A DNA stretch of 64,000 bases from Phycisphaerae bacterium (GCA_028714255.1 JAQTMR010000005.1:83639-147638), one strand, 5' to 3'; positions 24,963 to 34,485 are shown, numbered from the stretch's first letter. The notes: a model not told the origin generated them from the letters alone. Translations and numbers: made by a program.

Positions 24963-25442
24963 TTATCTCATTCGGCGGTTTGGGTTTTGCCTGTTGATAT
25001 CTCTTGTGCGGCTATTTCCCCCAAACGTTCTTCTTCTTGGAATCTCCCGGATTTCAAGCCTTCTTGGCTTTGGTGATTTTTCTAAGAGGATGTTTCCCTG
25101 CGTCTGCTTTGTTAGCGATAAAGCATGATTACACGCCTTTTTAACATCTGCTTTGCGATGTTTCAGTCCTTCCTCCAGAACGGCTAAAGCTATTTTCTTC
25201 ATTCTGCCGTGCATATTTCTCAGGCCATAGACAGCCGCAATTTTTGCTGTCCTCGGTGAATTACCGTACAAAGCTTCTTTGAGGATTTCTAATCCATCTT
25301 CCTGTTTCCACGAGAGATTGTAAGCTGCCCGCCGAGCTGCTGAGATATCTTCCACATATAATTTTTCTCTTAGCTGCTCGAGCAGTTTTACGGCTTCTTC
25401 GTTTTTTTCCCGCCCAGAGGGCTCTCTTTTATTTAGCCTCAT
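24963..25442 (-). CDS. HEAT-repeat-like basic protein, hypothetical
   Basis: About 159 residues from the ATG at 25442; a GTG four codons earlier is possible. The middle contains paired helices of the HEAT/PBS type: DISAARRAAYNLSWKQEDGL, then LYGNSPRTAKIAAVYGLRN and HRKADVKKACNHALSLT, each with the A-x-x-A-L pattern of repeat units. The C-terminal 40 residues are strongly basic (PRRLEIREIPRRRTFG, INRQNPNRRMR), which suggests nucleic acid or ribosome contact. I do not know a function. It stands alone before a large repeat region. Confidence 0.62.
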   Translation of the reverse strand: MRLNKREPSGREKNEEAVKLLEQLREKLYVEDISAARRAAYNLSWKQEDGLEILKEALYGNSPRTAKIAAVYGLRNMHGRMKKIALAVLEEGLKHRKADVKKACNHALSLTKQTQGNILLEKSPKPRRLEIREIPRRRTFGGNSRTRDINRQNPNRRMR

Positions 25443-26469
25443 AATACCACTCACTTAAATCAGCAGGGGATTCATTTCTTAACATACCCCATACCCCCAG
25501 ATTCCCCATTTTAAACATCCTTACTATTTGTCCTCCTCCGAAAGCCAGATTCCTTTGACTTACGGCAAATACATCGCCTGATTTCACTCGCCCTGTTTCC
25601 TCGCCATTTCAAAGCGATGATGTTTTACACAACTCGTACAAATTAACAAGGCCAATTTGGATTGTCAAAGAATTTATTTAGAAAAAAAATCCGCCTTTTT
25701 TCCCATTTATTTGCTAACCTTTATGACTTTTCTGTCTGTTCTGTAATCCACTTCACCACAGGCAAGCTCACTATAAATCCTTCGACTCTTTCGACTACGC
25801 TCAAGACAGGTCCGCTCAGGATAAATGGTTCGACTACGCTCACCATAAATTGGGTTCGTTTGGGTTCGTTTTGACCAAGTGTCCAAAGCGGGTTTTTCGT
25901 TGTAATTAGTTGTTTTTAATAATGTTACAAGCATTTGACTTTTTTTAAAATTGGGTTCGTTTTGCATAATTTAGTTGTTTTGATTGATTTAATTTCAGCC
26001 ACAAAGGCGCTAAGGCACAAAGGAACAAAGAAAAATTAACCACGGATTCACACAGATTAACACGGATTGTTTTGGCCACAGAGCACACAGAGGGCACAGA
26101 GAAATAAATTATAAACAGTGTTAATTGGTTAAATGGCATTTCATGTTTCATAAATAGACCTTCCCCCCGCTGCCCCTTAGGGGCAAAACGCGGGGGCGAT
26201 GCCCTCCTATTATGGCGGAGATGCGCGATTGGAGTGAAAAATGAGCTCGTCGCTTGTCGCTCGTCTCTCGTAACTCGATGTGAAAAAAGGAGTAAAACTT
26301 TTTGAAGTTAGCCGGTTTTGGCTTCGGGGTATAGACGGTTTCGATTGAAAAACGAAAAGGGGGTAGGGTTTGGGGTTTAGGGGGCAGTATAATCATCTTG
26401 CTCATTTGTTTCCCATTGTTTACAATATCCGCAATAAAATTTGCCGGAAAACTACAAGGAAGTAAAGCA
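25443..26469. repeat. Gene-free, repeat-dense stretch before the restriction gene
   Basis: About 1 kb with no credible gene. 25788-25850 has two copies of a TTCGACTACGCTCA motif with TCCGCTCAGGATAAATGG. 25853-25875 and 25949-25965 carry AATTGGGTTCGTTT repeats. 26035-26075 has ACCACGGATTCACACAGATTAACACGG. 26074-26240 is the right member of the inverted repeat pair. The minus-strand translation QNEPNFKKSQMLVT is of a kind I remember as a spurious hypothetical in planctomycete genomes. 25455-25700 is otherwise plain AT-rich sequence. Confidence 0.6.
26074..26240 (-). repeat. Inverted repeat, right copy (partner at 19883-20000)
   Basis: Matches the reverse complement of 19883-20000. It contains an extra GC-rich insert (about 26158-26206) with a CCCCTTAGGGG hairpin flanked by CCCCGC/GCGGGGG. 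An insert of similar architecture lies inside the adaptor gene at 32165-32204. Confidence 0.72.
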
Positions 26470-29400
26470 ATGGCCGCAAAACGGGAAGATCTATTTCCGG
26501 AACTTAATAAAGCACATTACGGTGAAAATCGACGCGCACGTCCTCTGTTTTTGCCATCTTTGTTGGAGAAGGAATCACGCGACAATCGACTCAAAGGCCC
26601 CAACCAGGACCACGCATACGAAATAATCTGCAAGTGGGCAGATATCGAATCCAGCGGCAAACTTGACCCAATGAAAGAAACGGCCATCGAAGGAGAATTC
26701 TGCAGGGAAGTCTTTGGCGATGCGCTTGGGTACACATTTTTTGCCGACCATCAAGAACACTGGAACTTCCAGCAAAAATTTTCAGTCAACGGCGGTGAGG
26801 CAGACGCTGCAATCGGCATCTTTGGCGATAAAAGAAAACCACAAGTCCGTGCTGTAATAGAGCTTAAAGGTCCAACGGTCAACATCGACAAAGGCCGCTT
26901 CAATGGCCGCACGCCCGTCCAGCAGTGTTGGGATTATCTAAATAATCTCCCCGAATGTCACTGGGGCATTGTCTGCAATTATGTCAGCTTTCGTTTATAT
27001 CATCGCAGCCAAACTCCGAGAGTTTATGAAATCTTTACATTGCAGGAACTTCGCGAAAAAGAAAACTTCCTTAGATTTTACTGTCTCCTTGAAAAAGGCG
27101 GTCTGGTTCCTGCACCACTGTATCCAAGACCGAGAGCGGATTTACTCCTCGAAAATTGTACCAACCGTCAGCAAGAGGTTGGCGATGAGTTATATGCCCG
27201 CTATCATGACGAACGCCTGAAATTGATTACCTATCTTTCCGGCTCCGAACGCAATTTGCCGCTCGACAAAGCCATCCGCATCACTCAAAAATTGCTCGAC
27301 CGTATAATCTTTGTCGCATTCTGCGAAGACCGCGGACTCCTCCCCCCTAAATCAATTGCCGAGTCATGGGCTTACGTTGCCCCGTTCGAGAGAGTAACCC
27401 ATCGCAAATGGAAAAACTTCCTTGCCTTGTTCGAGAGTATCGACAAAGGAAACGTAAATCGCAACATTCCGCCGTATAACGGCGGTCTCTTCCGCGAAGA
27501 TGCAGACATTGACAAACTCGACCTTGATGATGACTGGACAGATTTCTTCAAAACCGTCGGCAATTATGACTTTGCTCACGAAATCAATGTTGACGTCCTC
27601 GGCCATATTTTTGAAAAATCCATAAATGACATTGAACGCATCCGCCTGACCGGCCTCTTTGAAGCCGCCGCCGAACAGAAAAAACCCAAAATGCAAAAAT
27701 CCGCCGAACGAAAAAAAGGCGGAGTTTATTACACGCCCCCTGAATTTACCGACTTTATCACTGAAAACACTGTCAAAAAAATCGCTGACGAAAGAATAAA
27801 ACTGCTTGAAAGAAACTTCGGTATACGCCTTGACCAAATCGATGCGACCACTGAGAAAAAAAGAGTTTCTGCCTTCGCTCAAAACGCTATCGAAGAATTA
27901 AGGGACATAAAAGTCATTGACCCTGCCTGCGGCTCAGGCGCATTTCTTATTCGTGCCTTCGATTATCTTGAGGATAAATATTCCGAAATCCTCGATGTCC
28001 TTGAAATCCACGAACCGGAACTAACTAAAAAACTCCGAGATAAGGTTTCCGAGTTCATCCTTCACGACAATCTCTTTGGGGTTGACCTGTCTCCTGAAGC
28101 AGTAGAAATCGCTCAACTTGCCCTGTGGCTTCGTTCCGCGTATAAGCGTAAAACCCTTGCAGACCTGTCAAAAAATATCGTTTGCGGTAATTCGCTAATC
28201 TCCGAGTCTTCAATCGACCCTCGCGCACTCGACTGGCAAAAAAAATTACCCGACATCTTCTCCCGACCAAACCCGGGCTTTGATTGCGTCATCGGAAATC
28301 CCCCTTGGGAAAGAATGAAGTTGCAGGAACGCGAGTTCTTCGATACCTCTGCACCTGACATTGCCTCTGCTGACAATGCTGCAAAACGCCGAAAACTCAT
28401 CGAAAAGCTCAAGACTAAAAATCCAGACCTGTATCAGAAATATCTTGATACACAATCAAAGGCCGAAAATTCTTTGGCTTACATACGCAACTGTGGCCGT
28501 TACCCGCTTACCGGCAAAGGCGATATCAACACCTACGCCATATTTGCTGAACTGGCTCACTCCATCGTTGCCCCAACAGGCTGTGTCGGCCTCCTCGTTC
28601 CAACAGGCATTGCAACCGATAAAACAAACAAGGACTTCTTCGGTAAATTGGTCGATTCTCAAATTCTATCCGGCCTCTATGATTTTGAAAATAAAGCCCC
28701 CATCTTTCCCGATGTCCATCGCTCTTATAAATTCTCTGTTCTTCTCTTCGGCGGCTCAAAAAATAAATCCAAATCTGCTGATTTTGTATTCTTCGCCCGC
28801 GAAATGGATGACCTCAAAAACAATTCCAACCATATTTCTTTGTCTGCTAAAGATTTCAAACTCCTTAACCCAAATACTCTAACCTGTCCCATCTTTCGCT
28901 TTAAGCGTGACGCAAATCTTACCAAATATATCTATAAACGTGTCCCTGTTCTTTGGAACAGAACCCGAAAAGAAGGCGGCAATCCATGGGGAATAAGATT
29001 CTTTACTCTGTTCCATCAGACCAACGACGCCGAACTATTCCATACCGCAGACCAACTAAAGGCCGATGGATTCAAACGCTTCGGCCCCAACTGGAAAAAA
29101 GGCAAGAAGATATACCTGCCCCTCTACGAAGCCAAAATGATTCAGATGTTTGACCACCGTGCAGCAAGCATCATCGTCGATGAGCAAAACTGGATGCGCC
29201 AAGGACAACCAAATGCGATATCTCCTGTACAGCACCAAAACCCTGAATTCTATTCAGAACCACGATGGTGGGTTGATAAGTCTGAAGTTGATCGTTCTCT
29301 CGATAAGAATATTCAACCATCTTACATATCATATAAAGATGTTACCAGTTCTACCAACCAGCGAACAATGATTGCCGCTTTCATTCCCCATGTTGCGGTG

Positions 29401-29922
29401 TTGAACTCTGCTCCACTTATGTTGATCGAATCCGGCATACCTTTTAGAATAACTTGCTGTTTGTTGGCTAATCTGAATGCCATTGTGATGGATTTCACTG
29501 CTCGCCAGAAAGTTGGTGGTGTCCATCTTAACTATTTCATTGTAGAGCAGTTGCCGATGTTTCCGCCCGACTTTTATAAACAAAAATGCCCTTGGGACAA
29601 AAAACATTCGCTTGAAAAGTGGATTTCTGACCGTGTCTTGAAATTGTCCTGCACAAGCAACGATATGATTCCTCTTGCCGAGGCGGCAGGTTTCAAACCC
29701 AAAGTCCATAAATGGGACCCGGCGGAGCGACTCGACCTTATGGCTGAACTCGACGCTGCTTACTTTTTACTTTATGGCATCGAACGAAACGACGTCGAAT
29801 ATATTCTCTCCACTTTTCAGGGCCTCCAAAAAGAATCCCCAGACCTCCTTGCCGGCTCAACTACTATTATCCGCATCCTCCAATTTTACGACGAACTAAA
29901 ATCCAAATCCAGTTCTTCCTGA
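26470..29922 (+). CDS. Single-chain restriction-modification enzyme (type IIG/IIL, Eco57I-methylase family)
   Basis: A 1150-residue fused enzyme. The N-terminal 230 residues hold a PD-(D/E)XK-type nuclease: GGEADAAIG (Asp), then AVIELKG (E-x-K) and WGIVCNY. A helical region follows (residues 230-400), then a gamma-class N6-adenine methyltransferase: motif I VIDPACGSGAFLIRAFDYL, motif II-III DNLFGVDLSPEAVEIAQLAL and motif IV CVIGNPPWE. The last 400 residues would be the target-recognition and coiled-coil parts, ending ERLDLMAELDAAYFLLYGI. I chose the ATG at 26470, after AAGGAAG; the in-frame ATG at 26398 lies in repeat DNA. One protein would both methylate and cut, so no separate methylase is needed. 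The recognition site is unknown. Confidence 0.85.
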   Translation: MAAKREDLFPELNKAHYGENRRARPLFLPSLLEKESRDNRLKGPNQDHAYEIICKWADIESSGKLDPMKETAIEGEFCREVFGDALGYTFFADHQEHWNFQQKFSVNGGEADAAIGIFGDKRKPQVRAVIELKGPTVNIDKGRFNGRTPVQQCWDYLNNLPECHWGIVCNYVSFRLYHRSQTPRVYEIFTLQELREKENFLRFYCLLEKGGLVPAPLYPRPRADLLLENCTNRQQEVGDELYARYHDERLKLITYLSGSERNLPLDKAIRITQKLLDRIIFVAFCEDRGLLPPKSIAESWAYVAPFERVTHRKWKNFLALFESIDKGNVNRNIPPYNGGLFREDADIDKLDLDDDWTDFFKTVGNYDFAHEINVDVLGHIFEKSINDIERIRLTGLFEAAAEQKKPKMQKSAERKKGGVYYTPPEFTDFITENTVKKIADERIKLLERNFGIRLDQIDATTEKKRVSAFAQNAIEELRDIKVIDPACGSGAFLIRAFDYLEDKYSEILDVLEIHEPELTKKLRDKVSEFILHDNLFGVDLSPEAVEIAQLALWLRSAYKRKTLADLSKNIVCGNSLISESSIDPRALDWQKKLPDIFSRPNPGFDCVIGNPPWERMKLQEREFFDTSAPDIASADNAAKRRKLIEKLKTKNPDLYQKYLDTQSKAENSLAYIRNCGRYPLTGKGDINTYAIFAELAHSIVAPTGCVGLLVPTGIATDKTNKDFFGKLVDSQILSGLYDFENKAPIFPDVHRSYKFSVLLFGGSKNKSKSADFVFFAREMDDLKNNSNHISLSAKDFKLLNPNTLTCPIFRFKRDANLTKYIYKRVPVLWNRTRKEGGNPWGIRFFTLFHQTNDAELFHTADQLKADGFKRFGPNWKKGKKIYLPLYEAKMIQMFDHRAASIIVDEQNWMRQGQPNAISPVQHQNPEFYSEPRWWVDKSEVDRSLDKNIQPSYISYKDVTSSTNQRTMIAAFIPHVAVLNSAPLMLIESGIPFRITCCLLANLNAIVMDFTARQKVGGVHLNYFIVEQLPMFPPDFYKQKCPWDKKHSLEKWISDRVLKLSCTSNDMIPLAEAAGFKPKVHKWDPAERLDLMAELDAAYFLLYGIERNDVEYILSTFQGLQKESPDLLAGSTTIIRILQFYDELKSKSSSS

Positions 29923-29999
29923 CCCCCGACGAAATTGCGATAGTTGAAGGCAAAAAATAAACCCGCAAACATTAAAAAATGAGGTATGGTCGGGCAGGC

Positions 30000-30048
30000 A
30001 CACTAAAAACTGCAACAGGCCCTTCGACTCGCTGCGCTTGCTCAGGAC
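30000..30048. repeat. Short dispersed repeat after the restriction gene
   Basis: CCCTTCGACTCGCTGCGCTTGCTCAGGACAG lies directly against the 3' end of tRNA-Cys. Related text occurs at 23370 (CCTGTCCCGAGCGTAGTCGA) and 25788-25850. It is probably a small mobile or REP-like motif. Confidence 0.5.
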
Positions 30049-30122
30049 AGGCGGCGGTGGGATTCGAACCCACGAATAACGGTTTTGCAAACCGTCCCCT
30101 TAGGCCACTTGGGTACGCCGCC
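30049..30122 (-). tRNA. tRNA-Cys (anticodon GCA)
   Basis: A full cloverleaf of 74 bases on the minus strand. The acceptor stem is GGCGGCG/CGCCGCC. The D-arm has CCC/GGG around AAGTGGCCTAA. The anticodon stem ACGGT/ACCGT holds the loop TTGCAAA with anticodon GCA. The T-arm is GTGGG-TTCGAAT-CCCAC, and the discriminator is U, as expected for tRNA-Cys. The terminal CCA is not encoded and must be added. It lies downstream of the restriction gene, separated from it by repeat DNA. A tRNA next to foreign genes is a classic integration site, but I see no integrase. Confidence 0.95.
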
Positions 30123-30460
30123 AAACGGTGAATTTCGTCTATTTTATCCGAAATCCTTGATTTTACAATAAAAAACACGCTTGATAATAGGTAGTTTTTG
30201 CAACATTTTTAGTCCAATAAACGTCTTTACTGATAGTAAAGTTAATAGTGCCGGTATGCCCTTTTAATACGTAAATTATTGAATTAAAGGGTCTTATTGA
30301 AACCCATCGTGCAAAAGTTGTGGCTAAGCATGCGGAATTGCTGCAGCAGACGGTTTCCTGGCTGATTTTTTAACTTTTTTTTATAACCTTTTATGGTATA
30401 ATGATATAGATACAGGCAATGGAGCTGCCCAAAGTGGGGATTGTATGGGAGTAGGGGCTT
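30123..30460. other. Intergenic region upstream of the export operon
   Basis: Contains a perfect palindrome CTTTACT-GAT-AGTAAAG at 30225-30241, an imperfect inverted repeat CCCTTTTAAT...AATTAAAGGG at about 30259-30292, and TATAAT preceded by TGG at 30394-30402 (an extended -10 type promoter) about 60 bases before the first operon gene. The -35 position is only T-rich. Confidence 0.5.
30225..30241. promoter_or_regulatory. Palindrome, possible operator of the export operon
   Basis: Seven-base arms (CTTTACT/AGTAAAG) with a three-base centre, the size of a dimeric regulator site. It lies about 155 bases before the -10 element at 30397. No regulator gene is adjacent, so this is only a candidate. 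Confidence 0.3.
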
Positions 30461-32134
30461 ATGTTTTATAAATTTAAGGCGGTGACGCTGTTATGTTGCG
30501 GGTTATGCGCTGCTGTTATCTTTGGTACAGCCGGATGCAGTTCTGAGCACTATAAAGCGGACGCCGATAAAGAAGTATATAAAATTATCAACACCAAATG
30601 GCGGGACAGCTTCGGCCAAAAAGCGAATTATACAATCAGCGATGTTCCGCCTTCGCCGAATGACGTACAGATTGAAAACGCTGTGCCGCCGTTAGGTACT
30701 ATAAATCTTGCGCAGGCGGTCGCAATGGCTACCGCACATAACCGGGACTATCAAACCCAAAAAGAAGACCTTTATCTCAGAGCGCTTACCCTGACGCTCG
30801 ACCGGCATGATTTCGCGGCAAAATGGTTCGGGACCTTCGATGGCGCATACGCCAGAGACAGCGAGGACGAAACGTTAAACTATCAGGGTGAGCTTGGGTT
30901 CAAGCGACTATTGGCCGACGGAGCCGATGTTAGTGTAAGTCTCGCATACGACTGGCTGCGTTACCTTACCGGCGACCCGCGTGCTTCGATAGGTTCGGTT
31001 CTGACCGCCAGCATAACCCAGCCGTTGCTTCGCAACAGCGGTCGAAAAGTCGTCCAGGAGAAACTAACCCAGTCCGAACGCGAAACACTTTATCAGATAC
31101 GCGCATTCAACCGTTATCGTCAGGAGTTTGTGGTTTCGATAGTAAGTGATTATTATCATGTTTTGCAGCGGAGAGATGTGGTAACAAATGCTGAAAACAA
31201 CTACAAACGGAGGGTCGAATCGAGACAGCGTCTGGAGATGGAGGCCGATGCCGGCCGGACGAATCGCTTCGAAGTTGACCAGGCCAGACAGCGTGAGCTC
31301 GATGCTATGGATAACTATGTGCGGGACCAGCAAAATTATCAACAGGCACTCGATAGCTTTAAGATACGATTGGCCTTGCCGACCGATGCCAATGTAGAAC
31401 TTGACCAGAATGAGTTAAGGGCGTTGGAGAATATCGGAGTAAATCAGCCTGATTATACGGTGGATATAGCAATTGAAACGGCGCTGATTCGGCGTTTAGA
31501 CCTGGCGACGAGTATGGACAGAATTGACGACGCTGTGCGTAAAGTTATGGTGGCAGAGGATAGTCTCGGCGCAGAACTGGATTTGGTCGGCGGTCTTGAG
31601 GTAGGCTCGACTCCGCCCACGGCTTATGACAGACTGCAGTTTCATCGCGGCAGTTACAGCTTCGGCCTCGGTGCTGATTTGCCGCTCGATAGAAAACTCG
31701 AGCGTAATGCCTATCGCAGGACGCTGATTGAGCTGGAGCGGCAGCAGCGAAACTATGATAATGACGAGGACACAGTCAAACTTCAGGTACGACAGGCGTA
31801 TCGTGACCTTGAGCAGGCGTCGGAAAGTTACAATATTCAGAAAAACAGTTTGAACCTGGCCCAGACGCGGGTTGAAAGCACGACGCTGCTGCTTGAAGCT
31901 GGGCGACTGACCACTCGTGACTTGCTCGAAGCGCAGGATGCTTTGCTGCAGGCTCAAAATAGTCTTACATCCGCTCTGATAAGTCACGCTATTGCGAAGT
32001 TAAGCTTCTTCCGGGACGTTGGTATCCTGCAGGTCAGGCCGGATGGAATGTGGGGGCAACACGAATCAGGCAGTCACGAACTCGGCAAATCAGGAAAACC
32101 GGAAGTGACCGATTCCAAGTTACCCAATAGTTAA
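30461..32134 (+). CDS. TolC-family outer membrane efflux lipoprotein
   Basis: The outer membrane channel of a tripartite exporter. The lipoprotein signal ends in FGTAGC, with Cys near residue 26. After it come two OEP repeats rich in long amphipathic helices (for instance ALTLTLDRHDFAAKWFGTFDG, RQELDAMDNYVRDQQNYQQA, then VRQAYRDLEQASESYNIQKNS), as in TolC/NodT proteins. The C-terminal tail is polar. The length (557) is a little above normal. The stop overlaps the adaptor start (TAATG). The genes that follow define a MacAB-TolC-like operon. Confidence 0.87.
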   Translation: MFYKFKAVTLLCCGLCAAVIFGTAGCSSEHYKADADKEVYKIINTKWRDSFGQKANYTISDVPPSPNDVQIENAVPPLGTINLAQAVAMATAHNRDYQTQKEDLYLRALTLTLDRHDFAAKWFGTFDGAYARDSEDETLNYQGELGFKRLLADGADVSVSLAYDWLRYLTGDPRASIGSVLTASITQPLLRNSGRKVVQEKLTQSERETLYQIRAFNRYRQEFVVSIVSDYYHVLQRRDVVTNAENNYKRRVESRQRLEMEADAGRTNRFEVDQARQRELDAMDNYVRDQQNYQQALDSFKIRLALPTDANVELDQNELRALENIGVNQPDYTVDIAIETALIRRLDLATSMDRIDDAVRKVMVAEDSLGAELDLVGGLEVGSTPPTAYDRLQFHRGSYSFGLGADLPLDRKLERNAYRRTLIELERQQRNYDNDEDTVKLQVRQAYRDLEQASESYNIQKNSLNLAQTRVESTTLLLEAGRLTTRDLLEAQDALLQAQNSLTSALISHAIAKLSFFRDVGILQVRPDGMWGQHESGSHELGKSGKPEVTDSKLPNS

Positions 32135-33786
32135 TGAAAGCAGACAACGCAGAAAAACAGGTTGCCCCCCGTCGCCTTGCTTCGCAAAGCGAAGCAGCGG
32201 GGGCGAAACGGCTTCGGATGATTTTGATTTTTTCGGTTGTGGTTGCAGCCGTGGGGACAGCCGTCTTTTTGTGGTGGACATCCAAAGGCCACGACGGTTC
32301 CGCAAAGGAATTAGGAATTTTCACGGTCAGCCGCGGCGATTTACCTATTACCGTCACTGAAGCAGGCGATATCAAGGCGCTTAATTCGACGGATATCAAA
32401 TCTGATGTTGAAGGACGAACCACATTAATCAGTATTGTCGATGAGGGTACAACCATCACGCCGGAAGACGTCAACAATGGAAAAATCCTTGTTGAGCTGG
32501 ATTCTTCGAGCATAAAAGAGAGATTGACACAGCAGGAAATCACGTTTTCAACCGAGCAGGCAAGCTATACCGAGGCTGAAGAATCGCTTGATATCCAGAT
32601 AAAACAAAATGACAGCGACATCAAAGCCGGGGAAATAAAAGTCAGGTTCGCGTTGATAGACCTGCGAAAATACCTCGGCGAGATTGTTACTGAAAAACTT
32701 ATGTCGGGTGCGGCGAATCCGGAAAGCAAAGATAATAGCATAGCATTGTTGATAAACGACCCTAATCTCGGCGGTGGGGCGGTGCAGAGACTTCGGGAAC
32801 TAAGTGATGATATCACTTTGGCCGAAAGCAAGTTCGAACAGGCATCTGACAGGTTTATGTGGACACAAAAGCTCTACGATAAGGAATATGTGGCGGAAAC
32901 CGAGCTGCGGGGAGACGAGCTGGCGATGCAAAGCAGTAAGATTCAGATGGCCAGAGCCAGAACTGCTTTGGAATTATTCAGGCTTTACGAATTCCCGAAA
33001 GGGGCCGAGAAACTCTTGAGCGACTATAACGAGGCAAAGCGTGAATTGGATCGCATCCAGGCAGGGGCGAGGTCGAAGCTGGCCCAGGCACAGGCAAAAC
33101 TTGACAGCAGGAAAGCAACGTATTCATTGGAGAAAGAGCGTCTGGAAAAGTGGCGCAAGCAGCTTTCAGCCTGCACAATAAAAGCGCCTGTCCCCGGACA
33201 GGTGGTTTACTCATCGAGCATGATGAACAGCTGGGAGAGACGAAACAACCCGATTGAGGTCGGAGCGGAAATCCGTGAACGTCAAAAAATTATTTCCATA
33301 CCCGACACCTCTGAGATGAAGGTCGAAATCAAGATTCACGAGACGTGGGTCGATAAGGTCCAGCCGGGTCAGCAGGTGAGGATAACCGTCGCGGCTTTCC
33401 CAGATAAGACCTTTACGGGCAAGGTACTGAAAAAGGCGCCTCTGGCCGACCCCGAAGAATGGCTCAATCCCGACCTGAAGGTGTATTCTACCGATGTAGG
33501 TATTGATGGAACGCACGACTTTCTCAAAACCGGTATGTCGGCTAAGGTTGAAATCATTATTGAAGAACTTAAAAATGTAATTAGTGTCCCCCTCCAGACA
33601 GTCGTTAATCGGGATGGCAAAAAGGTCTGTTATGTTATGGCATCCAAAGAGCCGCAGCAGCGAGAGGTCGAGACAGGTCTGTTTAATGACAATTTCGTTG
33701 AGATTAAAAGTGGTTTGGCTGAAGGCGAGCAGGTTCTGCTCAATCCGCCTCGCGTCAGCGAGTCAGAAGCAACTGGCGAAAAGTAA
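32134..33786 (+). CDS. Periplasmic adaptor (HlyD/MacA-like membrane fusion protein)
   Basis: An inner-membrane anchor at residues 28-48 (MILIFSVVVAAVGTAVFLWW) is followed by a lipoyl/barrel-sandwich half (SRGDLPITVTEAGDIKAL), a long coiled-coil hairpin (residues 125-330, rich in Glu/Gln/Lys/Ala), the second barrel half (CTIKAPVPGQVVYSS), and a beta-barrel domain (EMKVEIKIHETWVDKVQPGQ). The protein (550) is longer than MacA because of the hairpin. The adaptor would link the ATPase/permease to the TolC-like channel. Oddity: codons 12-25 lie in a GC-rich palindrome (32165-32204), absent from normal family members, which adds a variable cytoplasmic leader. Confidence 0.83.
   Translation: MKADNAEKQVAPRRLASQSEAAGAKRLRMILIFSVVVAAVGTAVFLWWTSKGHDGSAKELGIFTVSRGDLPITVTEAGDIKALNSTDIKSDVEGRTTLISIVDEGTTITPEDVNNGKILVELDSSSIKERLTQQEITFSTEQASYTEAEESLDIQIKQNDSDIKAGEIKVRFALIDLRKYLGEIVTEKLMSGAANPESKDNSIALLINDPNLGGGAVQRLRELSDDITLAESKFEQASDRFMWTQKLYDKEYVAETELRGDELAMQSSKIQMARARTALELFRLYEFPKGAEKLLSDYNEAKRELDRIQAGARSKLAQAQAKLDSRKATYSLEKERLEKWRKQLSACTIKAPVPGQVVYSSSMMNSWERRNNPIEVGAEIRERQKIISIPDTSEMKVEIKIHETWVDKVQPGQQVRITVAAFPDKTFTGKVLKKAPLADPEEWLNPDLKVYSTDVGIDGTHDFLKTGMSAKVEIIIEELKNVISVPLQTVVNRDGKKVCYVMASKEPQQREVETGLFNDNFVEIKSGLAEGEQVLLNPPRVSESEATGEK
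32165..32204. repeat. Palindromic element inside the adaptor gene
   Basis: CCCCC at 32166-32170 and GGGGG at 32199-32203 enclose GCTTCGC-AAA-GCGAAGC (32179-32195), a strong hairpin. Its outline resembles the insert at 26158-26206. It keeps the reading frame and is translated as part of the cytoplasmic leader before the membrane anchor. Confidence 0.65.
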
Positions 33787-33819
33787 AAAACCGGCGTAAA
33801 TTCATCGAGGTCTGATTTA

Positions 33820-34485
33820 ATGGCCGTAGTTAGCATCGAGAATCTGTGTAAAACATACAAAATCGGCTCGGTCGAATTGCCCGTATTGCGAAATGTAAAC
33901 CTAAAGATTGAGCAGGGTGAATATATAGCTGTTATGGGGCCCAGCGGTTCGGGAAAATCAACCCTGCTTAATTTGCTCGGCTGCCTCGACAAACCCACCA
34001 GCGGCCAATACCTGCTGGGCGGAAAGGATGTCTCCCGGCTCAACGATGATGAGTTGTCCCTGATTCGCGGTAAAGATATCGGCTTTGTGTTTCAATCTTA
34101 CAACCTCATCGGCCAGCTAAATGTTATAGAAAACATAGAGCTGCCAATATTTTATCAGGGAATTTCGGAAAAGGCCAGTGCCGAGCACGCCAGGGAACTG
34201 GCCATATTGGTGGGACTTGGCGAAAGGCTTAAGCATCGGCCTTCGGAATTGAGCGGGGGCCAGCAGCAGCGGGTTGCGATTGCACGCGCTCTGGCGAACG
34301 ACCCCCTGATTATTCTGGCCGATGAACCGACAGGCAACCTCGATTCGGAAAGCGGAGAAGAGATTCTCGACATTCTTGACGGTCTGCATCAGCAGGGAAA
34401 AACCCTGGTCGCAGTTACCCACGATGACAGTATTGCTGCGCGTGCTCAACGGACCATACGCCTGTTCGATGGGCGCGTAAAATAG
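33820..34485 (+). CDS. ABC transporter ATP-binding protein (MacB/LolD-like)
   Basis: A 221-residue nucleotide-binding domain of the MacB/LolD class. It has Walker [13 protein letters not shown], the Q-loop [16 protein letters not shown], signature [19 protein letters not shown], Walker [14 protein letters not shown] and the H-loop AVTHDD. The NLDS form is typical for this class. It lies between the adaptor and permease genes. In E. coli MacB the same domain is fused to the permease; here, as in many Bacteria, the two are separate genes. Together they would power a mechanotransmission exporter rather than classical import. Confidence 0.93.
   Translation: MAVVSIENLCKTYKIGSVELPVLRNVNLKIEQGEYIAVMGPSGSGKSTLLNLLGCLDKPTSGQYLLGGKDVSRLNDDELSLIRGKDIGFVFQSYNLIGQLNVIENIELPIFYQGISEKASAEHARELAILVGLGERLKHRPSELSGGQQQRVAIARALANDPLIILADEPTGNLDSESGEEILDILDGLHQQGKTLVAVTHDDSIAARAQRTIRLFDGRVK

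Noticed and set aside
25707..25967. Minus-strand frame reading QNEPNFKKSQ
   Set aside because: It is built from short repeats with TTCGACTACGCTCA and GGGTTCGTTT motifs; such peptides are typical spurious calls.
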